Assembly: GCA_963707975.1 (NCBI GenBank)
Contig: OY970177.1
Coordinates: 1,364,001 to 1,428,000 of the forward strand
Source: CAVVXX01 sp963707975
GTDB lineage: Bacteria; Pseudomonadota; Alphaproteobacteria; Micropepsales; Micropepsaceae
Direction: 5' to 3'
DNA length: 64,000 nucleotides
A program made the translations under genes and the position numbers. Below are positions 35,516 through 42,541 of the stretch, in pieces (position 1 is the first letter of the stretch; every line of letters starts with the position of its first letter). The notes below the pieces were generated by a model that did no database searches, was not told the origin of the DNA, and saw only the letters and a program-made list of their open reading frames with translations.

Positions 35516-36199
35516 ATGGCGAGCGCACACAGACCACCTTTCAATCCAAAAACTTTTCTTGCCAAAGTTGGCGAAGGTCGTAGCATTGCAAAATACAGAA
35601 AAAACCAGATCGTCTATTCGCAGGGAGATGCTGCGGATGCGGTGTTCTACATCCGTAGCGGCAAGGTGAAGGTTTCCGTAGTTTCCGAGCAAGGCAAGGA
35701 AGCAGTTATCGCAATTCTCGGAGCGGATGAGTTCTTTGGGGAAAAGTGTGTGTCAGGGCAACTGCGGCGGATGGCGACAGCTACGGTTTTGACCGATTCC
35801 ATAATTTTGCGACTGGTAAAGGCGGCAATCATCCGCGTGATCCAACAGGAACCAGTGTTCGCCGAGTTGTTTATCGCCCATCTCTTGGATCGGAGCGCCC
35901 GCGTAGAAGCAGACCTCGTCGATCAACTGTTCAATTCGAGTGAGAAACGCCTTGCCCGTGTGCTGCTGCTGTTAGCGCACTTCGGTAAGGACGAGAAGCC
36001 ACAGCCGATGATCGCGAAGATCAGCCAGGAGACACTTGCGGAGATGGTCGGCACCACCCGCGCCCGCGTGAGTTTCTTCATGAACAAATTTCGCAAACTG
36101 GGGCTCATCGACTACAACGGCGAGAGCGAAGGCGGTATCGCAATCCACAGTTCATTGTTGAATGCCGTTCTACACGAGCAACCTCAGATCAGGGATTAA
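35516..36199 (+). CDS. Crp/Fnr family transcriptional regulator, copy 1
   Basis: 227 residues: N-terminal cyclic-nucleotide-binding-like beta-roll (about 20-130, 'YSQGDAADAVFYIRSGKVKV', 'GEKCVSGQLRRMATATVL') and a C-terminal winged helix (about 150-215, 'ISQETLAEMVGTTRARVSFF'). The recognition helix reads TTRARVSFFMNKFRKLG and lacks the E-xx-SR of FNR/FixK, so its DNA site is probably different from TTGAT-N4-ATCAA. No N-terminal cysteine cluster for an Fe-S centre. The ATG at 35516 has GAAGG seven bases upstream. Followed by a related regulator. Confidence 0.92.
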   Translation: MASAHRPPFNPKTFLAKVGEGRSIAKYRKNQIVYSQGDAADAVFYIRSGKVKVSVVSEQGKEAVIAILGADEFFGEKCVSGQLRRMATATVLTDSIILRLVKAAIIRVIQQEPVFAELFIAHLLDRSARVEADLVDQLFNSSEKRLARVLLLLAHFGKDEKPQPMIAKISQETLAEMVGTTRARVSFFMNKFRKLGLIDYNGESEGGIAIHSSLLNAVLHEQPQIRD

Positions 36200-36437
36200 G
36201 TACGCTTGTTTTATAAGCACCCGACATGATGACCAGGCCAACAATCGTATTGATCTGAGCAATTTTGCACAGCCCCGACCTTGCCGCGGGGGTAGTTATT
36301 ACAATGAGAGAGATTTATTCATTCTGGAAGAAGGCGGTCATCCAGCGAGTTTGCGTGCCAGATATGAAGCAGACCTCATCCGGAAACCATATCTGATCAT
36401 GAGAGCATCGCTGTTACACTTGCAGAATAGGTGTGTG

Positions 36438-37109
36438 ATGGCAATGAAACGCCGACGCTCATTCAACCTGAAATCTTTTCTGGCCAAGGCGGGCAAGGGC
36501 CGGAGTATTGGCGAATACTCTAGGGGTCAGATCGTTTTTTCACAGGGAGACCGTGCGGATGCTGTCTTCTATCTCAAAAGTGGGAAGGTGAAGAGCACCA
36601 TCGTCGCGAACAACGGCAAGAAGGCCATCGTTGCAATTATGGGACCTCACCAATTCTTTGGTGAAAAATGTCTCGCTGGGCATGCGCGGCGAATGTCAAC
36701 GGCCGAGGCTTTGACAGAATCCGTCGTTTTGCGACTGGAAAGGGCAGCTATTCGCCGCGTAATTCATCGGCAGCCAGTTTTTGCCGATATGTTTATTACC
36801 CGCCTTCTGGATAGGACAGTCCGCATCGAATCGGATTTAACCAATCATCTCTGCCATTCTAGTGAAGAGCGTCTTGCCCGGTTGTTGCTGCTGTTGGCGC
36901 ACTTCGATGAGGAAAGAAAACAAAAACCAAGAATCGCAAAAATCAGCCAGGAGACCCTTGCGTCCATGATCGGGACTACCAGGTCACGGGTGAGCTATTT
37001 CATGAACAAATTTCGAAAACTAGGCCTAATTGCCTACAAGAGCGGCATGGAAGATGGCATCGAAGTCCGCGTTCAGTTGCTGAATGCCGCTCTGCAGGAT
37101 CAGTCGTAA
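36438..37109 (+). CDS. Crp/Fnr family transcriptional regulator, copy 2
   Basis: 223 residues, clearly a paralogue of the gene just upstream: 'FLAKAGKGRSIGEYSRGQIV', 'SQGDRADAVFYLKSGKVK', 'FFGEKCLAGHARRMSTAEAL', and the winged helix 'ISQETLASMIGTTRSRVSYF' then 'MNKFRKLGLI'. More than half of residues match in parallel positions. Like copy 1 it has no Fe-S cysteine cluster and lacks the FNR E-xx-SR helix. Start at 36438 (or 36444); an in-frame upstream extension to 36162 overlaps copy 1 and is unlikely. The effector is unknown. Confidence 0.9.
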   Translation: MAMKRRRSFNLKSFLAKAGKGRSIGEYSRGQIVFSQGDRADAVFYLKSGKVKSTIVANNGKKAIVAIMGPHQFFGEKCLAGHARRMSTAEALTESVVLRLERAAIRRVIHRQPVFADMFITRLLDRTVRIESDLTNHLCHSSEERLARLLLLLAHFDEERKQKPRIAKISQETLASMIGTTRSRVSYFMNKFRKLGLIAYKSGMEDGIEVRVQLLNAALQDQS

Positions 37110-37249
37110 ATCAAGCCCCTTGTGTGCCTATTTCGCGCCAAGTAGGGCCTCGAGGCTTGCAGTTTCAGAGGGTGATCAATTTTGCACAGCCTGGATGGCT
37201 GCATTGGGGTACCAAAGCCAAAGAATTTTTTCCGTTTTTGGAGGCCTTC

Positions 37250-37558
37250 ATGAAACCGTTATTAATTACTTCGATTTTTGCGCTCGCTCTATTGGGCGCA
37301 GGTGCGGCCAGCGCACAGGACGTTGGGGCTGGTGTCCACGTTGGTGGCGTCGGCGTGGGCGTAAACATCGATTTCGGCAACATAGCCTATGACTACCAAG
37401 ACGGCTACTGGGATCGTGATCATCACTGGCACAAGTGGCGGAATACCGAAGAGAGGGAGAGATACAGAACTGCGTCGGACAACCACTACAATGACTGGAA
37501 GCACACTCGCGATAAAGACAAGGGTTGGCATGAGTCCGACAACGGCGACCATCATTAG
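37250..37558 (+). CDS. Small exported protein, Gly/Val then charged His/Asp-rich
   Basis: 102 residues. Signal peptide MKPLLITSIFALALLGAGAA cut near 'SAQD', then 'VGAGVHVGGVGVGVNIDFGN' and a polar C-terminus rich in His, Asp, Trp and Tyr ('DRDHHWHKWRNTEE'). Unknown function; His and Asp content allows metal binding. Strong GGAGG five bases before the ATG at 37250. A GC-rich hairpin follows the stop. Confidence 0.75.
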   Translation: MKPLLITSIFALALLGAGAASAQDVGAGVHVGGVGVGVNIDFGNIAYDYQDGYWDRDHHWHKWRNTEERERYRTASDNHYNDWKHTRDKDKGWHESDNGDHH

Positions 37559-37581
37559 ATTGTAATTCGACCACTTCAGAG

Positions 37582-37603
37582 CCCGGCGCTACCTCGCGCC
37601 GGG
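37582..37603 (+). terminator. GC-rich hairpin after the 37250 gene
   Basis: CCCGGCGC-TACCTC-GCGCCGGG, a perfect 8-bp stem 24 bases past the stop at 37558. It is followed by TTCGTCCG rather than a T-run, so termination would be imperfect. Confidence 0.55.
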
Positions 37604-37707
37604 TTCGTCCGTCCGATGTTCGGATCGCCACGCGGTGGATTAGGGCACTCGCAAAACAATTAGTTAGCGCCACCGCTCTTGGAGTTTTAACACAAGTCAA
37701 CGCGAGT

Positions 37708-37721
37708 TTGATCCAGGTCAA
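37708..37721. promoter_or_regulatory. FNR/FixK-type box (perfect)
   Basis: TTGATCCAGGTCAA fits TTGAY-N4-RTCAA. It is 135-148 bases upstream of the RcnB-domain gene at 37856. Confidence 0.6.
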
Positions 37722-37855
37722 TCTGCACGAACAGAACGTTTGCTAAATATTTATCAAGTAATCGCCGTGTCCCGATGCATCTTCGACTGCTTGTGTGAAT
37801 CGTTCGGGATAAGGTTTTCGTAATGGAGATGAAAAGAAATGGAGAGGAGAATTCT

Positions 37856-38569
37856 ATGAAAAGACTATTCATTACCGCCATGGTGCTTGGGCTGTTTGCG
37901 ATAGCTCCAGCCGCTCTTGCACAGGATCAGCATGATCAAGGCGTTAAGTCGGAACAGGGTGCTAAATCCGAGCAGGGCAATAAATCTGAGCAAGGTGCCA
38001 AGTCAGAGCAAGGCAGTAAGTCCGAACAAAGCGCCAAATCTGTACAAGGCAACAAATCTGAAAAAGGTGCCACGTCTGGCCGAGGTGGCAATACTTTCCA
38101 GAGCGGTAAGTCCGAACAAAGCAGCAAATCCGGCCAGGGCAGCAATTCTTATCAGGGAAGCACTTCTGGCAAGGATAGCGGTTACAACGAAACCCGGACG
38201 CAGGGTCATGTTGGCAATGCGCCGAGTGTGCGCGCACACAAGACGGTGACGTCAACCCGCACATCCGGAACCATCGCCGCACGCCGTGCAGCTGACCTCC
38301 CATCCCTGCGGCGCAATGTGCAGGCGCCACAGCATTTCCACGCTGGTGATTACCGCCCGCCGCAAGGCTATCAGGCGCGCCACTGGAGCTACGGTGAACG
38401 TTTGCCGCGGGATTATTTCGCGCGCGACTATTGGCTCACTGATTATTTCATGTATGCGCTCTTTGCGCCGCCGGACGGCTATGTCTGGGTACGCGTGGGT
38501 GACGACGCGTTGCTCATCGACGAAGAGACTGGCGAGATAATCCGTGTCGAATACGGCGTGTTCTATTGA
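37856..38569 (+). CDS. Exported protein with KSEQG pentapeptide repeats and a C-terminal RcnB domain
   Basis: 237 residues. Signal peptide ending near 'APAALAQD', then from about residue 28 to 108 a run of degenerate pentapeptides of the type K-S-E-Q-(G/S)-x-x ('KSEQGAKSEQGNKSEQGA'). After a basic linker comes an RcnB-like domain (about 160-237: 'YRPPQGYQARHWSYGERLP', 'PPDGYVWVRVGDDALLIDEE', 'TGEIIRVEYGVFY'). RcnB in E. coli is a periplasmic protein in Ni/Co homeostasis. The repeats are likely disordered and probably vary in number among strains. GGAGAGGAG precedes the ATG at 37856. Confidence 0.82.
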   Translation: MKRLFITAMVLGLFAIAPAALAQDQHDQGVKSEQGAKSEQGNKSEQGAKSEQGSKSEQSAKSVQGNKSEKGATSGRGGNTFQSGKSEQSSKSGQGSNSYQGSTSGKDSGYNETRTQGHVGNAPSVRAHKTVTSTRTSGTIAARRAADLPSLRRNVQAPQHFHAGDYRPPQGYQARHWSYGERLPRDYFARDYWLTDYFMYALFAPPDGYVWVRVGDDALLIDEETGEIIRVEYGVFY

Positions 38570-38698
38570 GATATCGTCCCGATCATTTCAGAGAAGCCTC
38601 ATCCGTACGGCGCAGTTTGAAATTGCAAGCGGATAAGGCTTCTGAAGCCGGTCAGGATACACGGAAATGAAACCCTGAATACCATAATGGAGGACAGA

Positions 38699-39046
38699 AT
38701 GAGAAAACTTACAGTGGTTCTCTGCAGCGCAGCGGCAATCATCGCGCTGTCGGGCTGCGTGGCTCACCGCGGTTATGATGGTGGCCCCTACGGCTACTAT
38801 GATGGCTATTACGATGGTTATTATGGCCCGTTTAACGATGGTTATTGGGCGAGTGATGGGAACTTCTATTACTCGGACGAACACCACAATTATCACCGCG
38901 ACGATGGCCATCATATCCGTCATGAACGCTTCGAGGGTGCCAAACCCTTCCATGGCCAACATCACGACCAAAGTGGCGATCATGGCCACGACCAAGGCGA
39001 CCATCACGACAGTGATCATGGCGATCAAGGACAAAACGGACACTAA
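38699..39046 (+). CDS. Small lipoprotein, Tyr/Gly- then His/Asp-rich
   Basis: 115 residues. Lipobox 'IIALSGC' at about residues 13-19, so membrane-anchored after signal peptidase II. The mature part is first Tyr/Gly/Asp-rich ('GYYDGYYDGYYGPFNDGYW') and then His/Asp-rich ('DQSGDHGHDQGDHHDSDHGD'), suggesting metal binding. The ATG at 38699 is preceded by GGAGG (itself part of an alternative ATG at 38687). Function unknown; part of a run of small envelope proteins. Confidence 0.75.
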   Translation: MRKLTVVLCSAAAIIALSGCVAHRGYDGGPYGYYDGYYDGYYGPFNDGYWASDGNFYYSDEHHNYHRDDGHHIRHERFEGAKPFHGQHHDQSGDHGHDQGDHHDSDHGDQGQNGH

Positions 39047-39112
39047 TGGGAACGAGAGCAGGCAAATGAAGCCCTTACTGATTCAACGCTCGTTCGCAAC
39101 GCTCGAGTTAGT

Positions 39113-39126
39113 TTGACAAGGCTCAA
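39113..39126. promoter_or_regulatory. FNR/FixK-like box (one mismatch)
   Basis: TTGACAAGGCTCAA: one base off TTGAY-N4-RTCAA. It is 109-122 bases upstream of the small membrane protein gene at 39235. Confidence 0.35.
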
Positions 39127-39127
39127 G

Positions 39128-39157
39128 AAAGGGATCGGGACTGCATCCGATCTCTTT
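39128..39157 (+). terminator. Hairpin terminator after the 38699 lipoprotein gene
   Basis: AAAGGGATCGG pairs with CCGATCTCTTT (one bulge), loop GACTGCAT, followed by CCTTTCTC. It lies about 80 bases after the stop at 39046. Confidence 0.5.
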
Positions 39158-39234
39158 CCTTTCTCTGAGTAAACTCGACGTCAGGCGCATGAGAGGCCGG
39201 CATCAAGGACAAAACAAGAGAGGATTCTCACCCA

Positions 39235-39441
39235 ATGAATCGCAACATTCTCTACCTCATCATTGGCGGCCTCGCTGTCGCAACGTTGGGCCTTGGTTAT
39301 TACCTCTACCAGGAGCAGCAGAATACGGCCGCTATCGAAATCAAAGTCAGCAATCCCTACCATAGCGACCATGATCGCGGTCATGAACAGAGGCCTGACC
39401 GAGGCCCCAACCACGGACCTGGCGGACCACCACGACAGTAG
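39235..39441 (+). CDS. Small single-helix membrane protein
   Basis: 68 residues: N-terminal helix 'ILYLIIGGLAVATLGLGYYL', then 'YQEQQNTAAIEIKV' and a polar His/Arg/Pro/Gly tail. The pattern MNRNxLYLIIGxLxV...GYxxYQEQQ...IEI recurs in many alphaproteobacterial small proteins of unknown function. Preceded by AGAGAGGATT. Probably anchored in the inner membrane with the tail in the periplasm or cytoplasm (orientation not clear). Confidence 0.75.
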   Translation: MNRNILYLIIGGLAVATLGLGYYLYQEQQNTAAIEIKVSNPYHSDHDRGHEQRPDRGPNHGPGGPPRQ

Positions 39442-39628
39442 GCGTAACGACCACGAATCGAACGGACAGCCGTCAAATGAATTCCAACTAACTCTCTCTG
39501 GTCGTTGACGTGCTCTTTGTAGTGATCGTGGTCCCTTGCTCCCAGTTCGGCTGCGAACGGCAGTAGACGACTGACATCGAAATGACCACCAGTCACAACG
39601 AAGTTTCCATCAAAAAGGATAGGACACT

Positions 39629-39793
39629 ATGTCGATCGGGTTAATCCTCGTCATTCTTCTTGTCATCTTCTTGCTCGGTGGCTTCAGCGGCCGTTTCGGC
39701 GGTTACGGCTATGGCTATGGCCACGGCGGCATGAGCGTGCTCGGCGTCATCCTGATCATTGTCGTCGTCCTATTACTCATGGGCCGGATTTGA
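39629..39793 (+). CDS. DUF3309 family small membrane protein
   Basis: 54 residues: helix 'LILVILLVIFLLGGF', a Gly/Tyr-rich loop 'GRFGGYGYGYGHGG', and helix 'VLGVILIIVVVLLLMGRI'. Two short transmembrane helices around a Gly/Tyr-rich turn are the DUF3309 pattern. AAGGATAGG precedes the ATG at 39629. Function unknown; relatives are stress-induced in several alphaproteobacteria. Confidence 0.82.
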   Translation: MSIGLILVILLVIFLLGGFSGRFGGYGYGYGHGGMSVLGVILIIVVVLLLMGRI

Positions 39794-39836
39794 GCTGAGA
39801 GCCCGGATGTTGGCTGCGTTACCTTCGCCAACATTC

Positions 39837-39865
39837 ATGTCGGCTTCGGGTCATAAGTGGACATT
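39837..39865. repeat. TGTCCGCTT-type palindrome, copy 3
   Basis: ATGTCGGCTT-CGGGTCAT-AAGTGGACATT, just after the DUF3309 gene. Confidence 0.75.
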
Positions 39866-39905
39866 GCCCGAGTTCCTGCTTTTCGCCAGAAATACACGAA
39901 TAGCT

Positions 39906-39919
39906 TTGATCCATCTCAA
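39906..39919. promoter_or_regulatory. FNR/FixK-like box (one mismatch)
   Basis: TTGATCCATCTCAA, one base off the consensus, 44-57 bases upstream of a possible 31-codon ORF at 39963. Confidence 0.3.
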
Positions 39920-39962
39920 GGTGTCATGCCGCTAAGAGTGGTAGAAATATTCAAATTTGTTC

Positions 39963-40058
39963 ATGGCTAATAGAAAGTTGGGAGCATCTTCGATGGAAAA
40001 TTTCATCTTCGTGTCGATCTTCTTGGCTTTAATTATGGCCGTCAGAACCTGTTCCTAA
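39963..40058 (+). CDS. Possible 31-residue membrane peptide
   Basis: Reads MANRKLGASSMENFIFVSIF followed by 'LALIMAVRTCS', a single hydrophobic helix. A second start at 39993 (21 residues) has GGGAG nine bases upstream. No family recognised; supported only by hydrophobic character, the FNR-like box upstream and the local run of small membrane genes. Confidence 0.3.
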   Translation: MANRKLGASSMENFIFVSIFLALIMAVRTCS

Positions 40059-40301
40059 GAAAATCCAGAATGATAAATCACCGTATGAGGCTTCGCATTT
40101 CTAGAAAGAGATAACCGGACACGACACGCTGTGGCGGATTTCCGCTCTTCGTCAAAAGCAGAAATTCCCTTGGAACGCTCTCCCTATGCGCTGGTTAATA
40201 TCACCCAGGGCAATTCTCTATAAGAATTTGCGGCTAAGACTTTAAGCGAGTGGACATGCTTAGGCACACGTAAGTGCTTACAAGTGATCGTGGAGAGAAA
40301 G

Positions 40302-40433
40302 ATGCGTGCTCACACTTATGATTTCGTATATGACAAATCAGCCGCGCGGATTATTGAATATGGCCTGATCGAAGCAGGCGTCGTGATCGCGATGACTTTG
40401 GTCGTGCATGTCGTTAGCTTGGCTTTCTCATAA
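40302..40433 (+). CDS. Small membrane protein of unknown function
   Basis: 43 residues: polar N-terminus 'MRAHTYDFVYDKSAARIIEY' followed by helix 'AGVVIAMTLVVHVVSLAF'. GGAGAGAAAG sits directly before the ATG. No family recognised. The good ribosome-binding site and a single clean helix make it a plausible gene. Confidence 0.5.
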   Translation: MRAHTYDFVYDKSAARIIEYGLIEAGVVIAMTLVVHVVSLAFS

Positions 40434-40512
40434 AGGCGGCTGCGCCAGCCCATTATGGTTTGCATCGTTAAGCCGTTGTCAGACTGCGTACATAGCGCAA
40501 CTGTCTAGCGCT

Positions 40513-40541
40513 AAGTCTGCTAATCGCCATAAGCGGACATT
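40513..40541. repeat. TGTCCGCTT-type palindrome, copy 4
   Basis: AAGTCTGCTA-ATCGCCAT-AAGCGGACATT, imperfect inverted repeat. Confidence 0.8.
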
Positions 40542-40575
40542 CCCGCGCCGCGATGCCAACTCTCGACATTATGCT

Positions 40576-40654
40576 ATGTAAAGTTTCATGCACGTCCCTT
40601 TACCCCCTCAGGTGGGGAGGGAGGGGGTAAAGGGACGTGCACCAAACTTTACAT
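40576..40654. repeat. Long near-perfect palindrome (79 bases)
   Basis: Left arm ATGTAAAGTTT-CATGCACGTCCCTTTACCCCCT, right arm AGGGGGTAAAGGGACGTGCA-CCAAACTTTACAT, with loop CAGGTGGGGAGGG. The arms pair over about 32 bases with one or two mismatches, giving a very stable hairpin on either strand. The left half recurs alone at 47273-47324. Confidence 0.85.
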
Positions 40655-40915
40655 CATTGGGACTATCTCAGGGACTATCTCAGAGAGGTAGGCTACGTAT
40701 TTAAAACTCGTTTTGGCCAGGTGGCACTTTCAAAGCAGTACCTATCATAAAAAGAACAAATATCCGCTAAGTCGGAATGTCAGTACTCGGATTGTAAAAC
40801 TCCTTAAAGCTTTTCAGGATCAAGTATTTATGGAAAAGCGATTACCCAACTCCTTCGACTGGTTTGCTGCGCTGATGCTATCTGTTTCTCGGTGAGTTCT
40901 GCTATTTTGATCGTC

Positions 40916-40996
40916 ATGCAGAGAATCAATGCTGACAAGCTGTCTCAGATTCCTACTCGTTCAACGGTGTTTGTCGCGGGTGGACAACTGGCCTGA
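40916..40996 (+). pseudogene. 5' fragment of a gene cut by the IS3 element
   Basis: An ATG at 40916 opens 26 codons, MQRINADKLSQIPTRSTVFV followed by 'AGGQLA', closed by a TGA that is the first bases of the IS. 'TVFVAGGQ' resembles the N-terminus of some stand-alone P-loop ATPases, which have a short segment of this type before the Walker A region, but this is a weak match. If correct, the rest of that gene was lost with the insertion. No strong ribosome-binding site. Confidence 0.35.
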
Positions 40997-41026
40997 TGGA
41001 TTTTTTGTACCAGCGGCATAGAGAGA

Positions 41027-41899
41027 TTACTGCATTGGAGTGTCCTGATCTAGCGGTGGCGGGAACGGGCTGAACACCATTGGCGCTGGTGGTCGATAGC
41101 CAAGCGATGAGTGCGGTCTGATGGTGTTGTAGTGCTTTCGCCACTGCTCGATGATGACCTGGGCTTCCTTGAGGCTGTAGAAGATCTCACCGTTCAGCAG
41201 CTCGTCGCGCAGCTTTCCGTTAAAGGATTCGTTGTAGCCATTCTCCCAGGGACTTCCCGGCTCGATGTACAGGGTTTTGGCCCCTACCTGCGCCAGCCAG
41301 TTGCGCACGACCTTGGCGGTCATCTCAGGACCGTTGTCTGAGCGGATGTGCTGAGGCACGCCACGCACGATCATCGCATCGGCCAGCACCTCGATGACGC
41401 CGAAGCTGTTGATCCGCCGCGCTACCTTGAGGGCCAAACACTCGCGCGTGAACTCGTCGATCAGCGTCAGCAGCCGCAGCTTGCGGCCATCATGCGTCCG
41501 GGCTTCGACGAAGTCGTAGGACCAGACGTGATTGCGCCGTTCCGGCCTTAGACGGACGCATGACCCATCATTAAGCCAGAGACGGCCTCTAGGCTTCTGT
41601 TTTTTAGGTACCTTCAGCCCCTCACGGCGCCAAATGCGTTGGACTCGGTCACAGCCTACATCCCATCCCGCTTTCTCAAGCAGGGATTGGATCCGCCTAT
41701 AACCATAGCGCCCATACTGAGACGCCAAGGCAATAACGGCCTGTGTCAACGCATCTTCATCGGCACGGATAATCGTGGTGTAGCGCTGTGTCCCACGTGG
41801 TTGGCCGACGATCCGACAGGCTTGGCGTTCCGAGAGACCGTACTTGTCGCGAACCCTCGCAACCGCCTGCCGGCGCCGTTCGGGGCTTACAAGTTTCCC
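41027..41899 (-). CDS. IS3-family transposase OrfB (produced by -1 frameshift)
   Basis: About 290 residues as the frameshift product's second part: 'LVSPERRRQAVARVRDKYGL', 'SERQACRIVGQPRGTQRYTT', an HTH_21-like 'YGRYGYRRIQSLLEKAGWDV', then the integrase core with catalytic D ('VWSYDFVEA'), D ('IRSDNGPEM') and E ('ENGYNESFNGKLRDE'), D-D-(35)-E spacing. The frame has no suitable start codon at its 5' end; translation enters by -1 slippage at 41893-41899 from OrfA. The first candidate start in frame (TTG, 41749) would lose the N-terminal domain. All catalytic residues are intact, so the element may be active. Confidence 0.88.
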   Translation of the reverse strand, partial: GKLVSPERRRQAVARVRDKYGLSERQACRIVGQPRGTQRYTTIIRADEDALTQAVIALASQYGRYGYRRIQSLLEKAGWDVGCDRVQRIWRREGLKVPKKQKPRGRLWLNDGSCVRLRPERRNHVWSYDFVEARTHDGRKLRLLTLIDEFTRECLALKVARRINSFGVIEVLADAMIVRGVPQHIRSDNGPEMTAKVVRNWLAQVGAKTLYIEPGSPWENGYNESFNGKLRDELLNGEIFYSLKEAQVIIEQWRKHYNTIRPHSSLGYRPPAPMVFSPFPPPLDQDTPMQ

Positions 41900-42165
41900 G
41901 AGGAGATGTCCTTCAACACCTGTTTTTCGAGTGAGAGCTCTGCAACCAGGCGCTTAAGCCGGACATTCTCCTTCTCCAGCTCTTTCATCCGTTTCGCCTG
42001 ATCCAAATCGAGCCCACCGTACTCCTTGCGCCAGCGGTAATAACTTTGTTGCGATATACCCGCTTCCCGGCACGCAATCGGTGCCGCCTTTCCCTGCGCC
42101 ATCCCCACTTCAATCTGGCGAAGCAGCGTCACAATCTGCTCCGCGCTGAACCTCTTTCTCGCCAT
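41887..42165 (-). CDS. IS3-family transposase OrfA
   Basis: 92 residues: 'ARKRFSAEQIVTLLRQIEVG' and 'GISQQSYYRWRKEYGGL' form the helix-turn-helix, followed by a leucine-zipper-like 'KRMKELEKENVRLKRLVAEL'. It binds the IS ends. The ATG at 42165 is preferred (AAAGGAGC upstream). A slippery G-GGA-AAC heptamer (41893-41899 on the complementary strand) lies just before its TAA stop and lets ribosomes enter OrfB. Confidence 0.9.
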   Translation of the reverse strand: MARKRFSAEQIVTLLRQIEVGMAQGKAAPIACREAGISQQSYYRWRKEYGGLDLDQAKRMKELEKENVRLKRLVAELSLEKQVLKDISSGNL

Positions 42166-42225
42166 GACCAAGCTCCTTTCTAAGACAGTTTCTCTCAATC
42201 CGCTTGGTACAAAAAGAGCCAGTCA

Positions 42226-42529
42226 GGTCACTCGCGATTGGAAACAGTTTCATACATTGAAAAATTTGAGTTCGGCACTGTCGGTTGAAGCGGCGGAACT
42301 CCTAGAAATTACTCAATGGAAAAACCCACAAGAGCTTGAACTTGACGCCGAGAGCGTCAGAACGAGCGTCTCAAAAGAGGTCGCAGACGTATTTATTTAT
42401 GTCCTGTTGATTTGCGAAATATTTGGCATAGATCTTGTGCAAGTCACTGAAGAAAAAATTGCAGAAAATGCGGTGAAATACCCTGTCGACAAGTCACGCG
42501 GTTCGGCCAGGAAGTATTCCGAACTCTGA
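42226..42529 (+). pseudogene. MazG-like nucleotide pyrophosphohydrolase, 5' end removed by the IS
   Basis: The remaining ~100 codons read 'RDWKQFHTLKNLSSALSVEA' then 'AELLEITQW...VSKEVADVFIYVLL', the helical MazG/iMazG fold with its metal-binding E-x-x-E...E-x-x-D pattern (EAAELLE; EVADV). The first ~15-25 residues of the family are missing; the reading frame continues leftward into IS sequence (possible start 42164), so a chimeric protein with an IS-derived N-terminus could still be made. It is followed 12 bases later by the HNH gene. MazG-like enzymes hydrolyse (d)NTPs and are frequent in phage-defence loci. Confidence 0.75.
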
Positions 42530-42541
42530 TGGAGGAACTCA

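Larger units (their letters stand above)
40434..40915. other. Intergenic region with repeats
   Basis: No supported gene. It holds the TGTCCGCTT-type palindrome at 40513-40541, the 79-base palindrome at 40576-40654, and a tandem GGGACTATCTCA duplication (about 40659-40682). A 60-codon ORF at 40713-40895 has no ribosome-binding site or family resemblance. Confidence 0.6.
40994..42225 (-). mobile_element. IS3-family insertion sequence (about 1232 bp)
   Basis: Ends are imperfect inverted repeats: TGATGGATTTTTTGTACCA at the low end, and at the high end the complement of TGACTGGCTCTTTTTGTACC. Two overlapping genes on the minus strand encode OrfA (helix-turn-helix) and OrfB (DDE integrase) with a programmed frameshift. 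Immediate flanks are GGCC and GGTC, so no perfect target duplication is seen, consistent with a rearrangement after insertion. The element truncates a MazG-like gene on its high side. Confidence 0.85.

Noticed and set aside
40576..40654. CRISPR-like repeat
   Set aside because: It is a single palindrome with one distant half copy, with no regular spacers and no cas genes.
40713..40895. 60-codon ORF downstream of the long palindrome
   Set aside because: No initiation signal, no family resemblance, repeat-rich surroundings.
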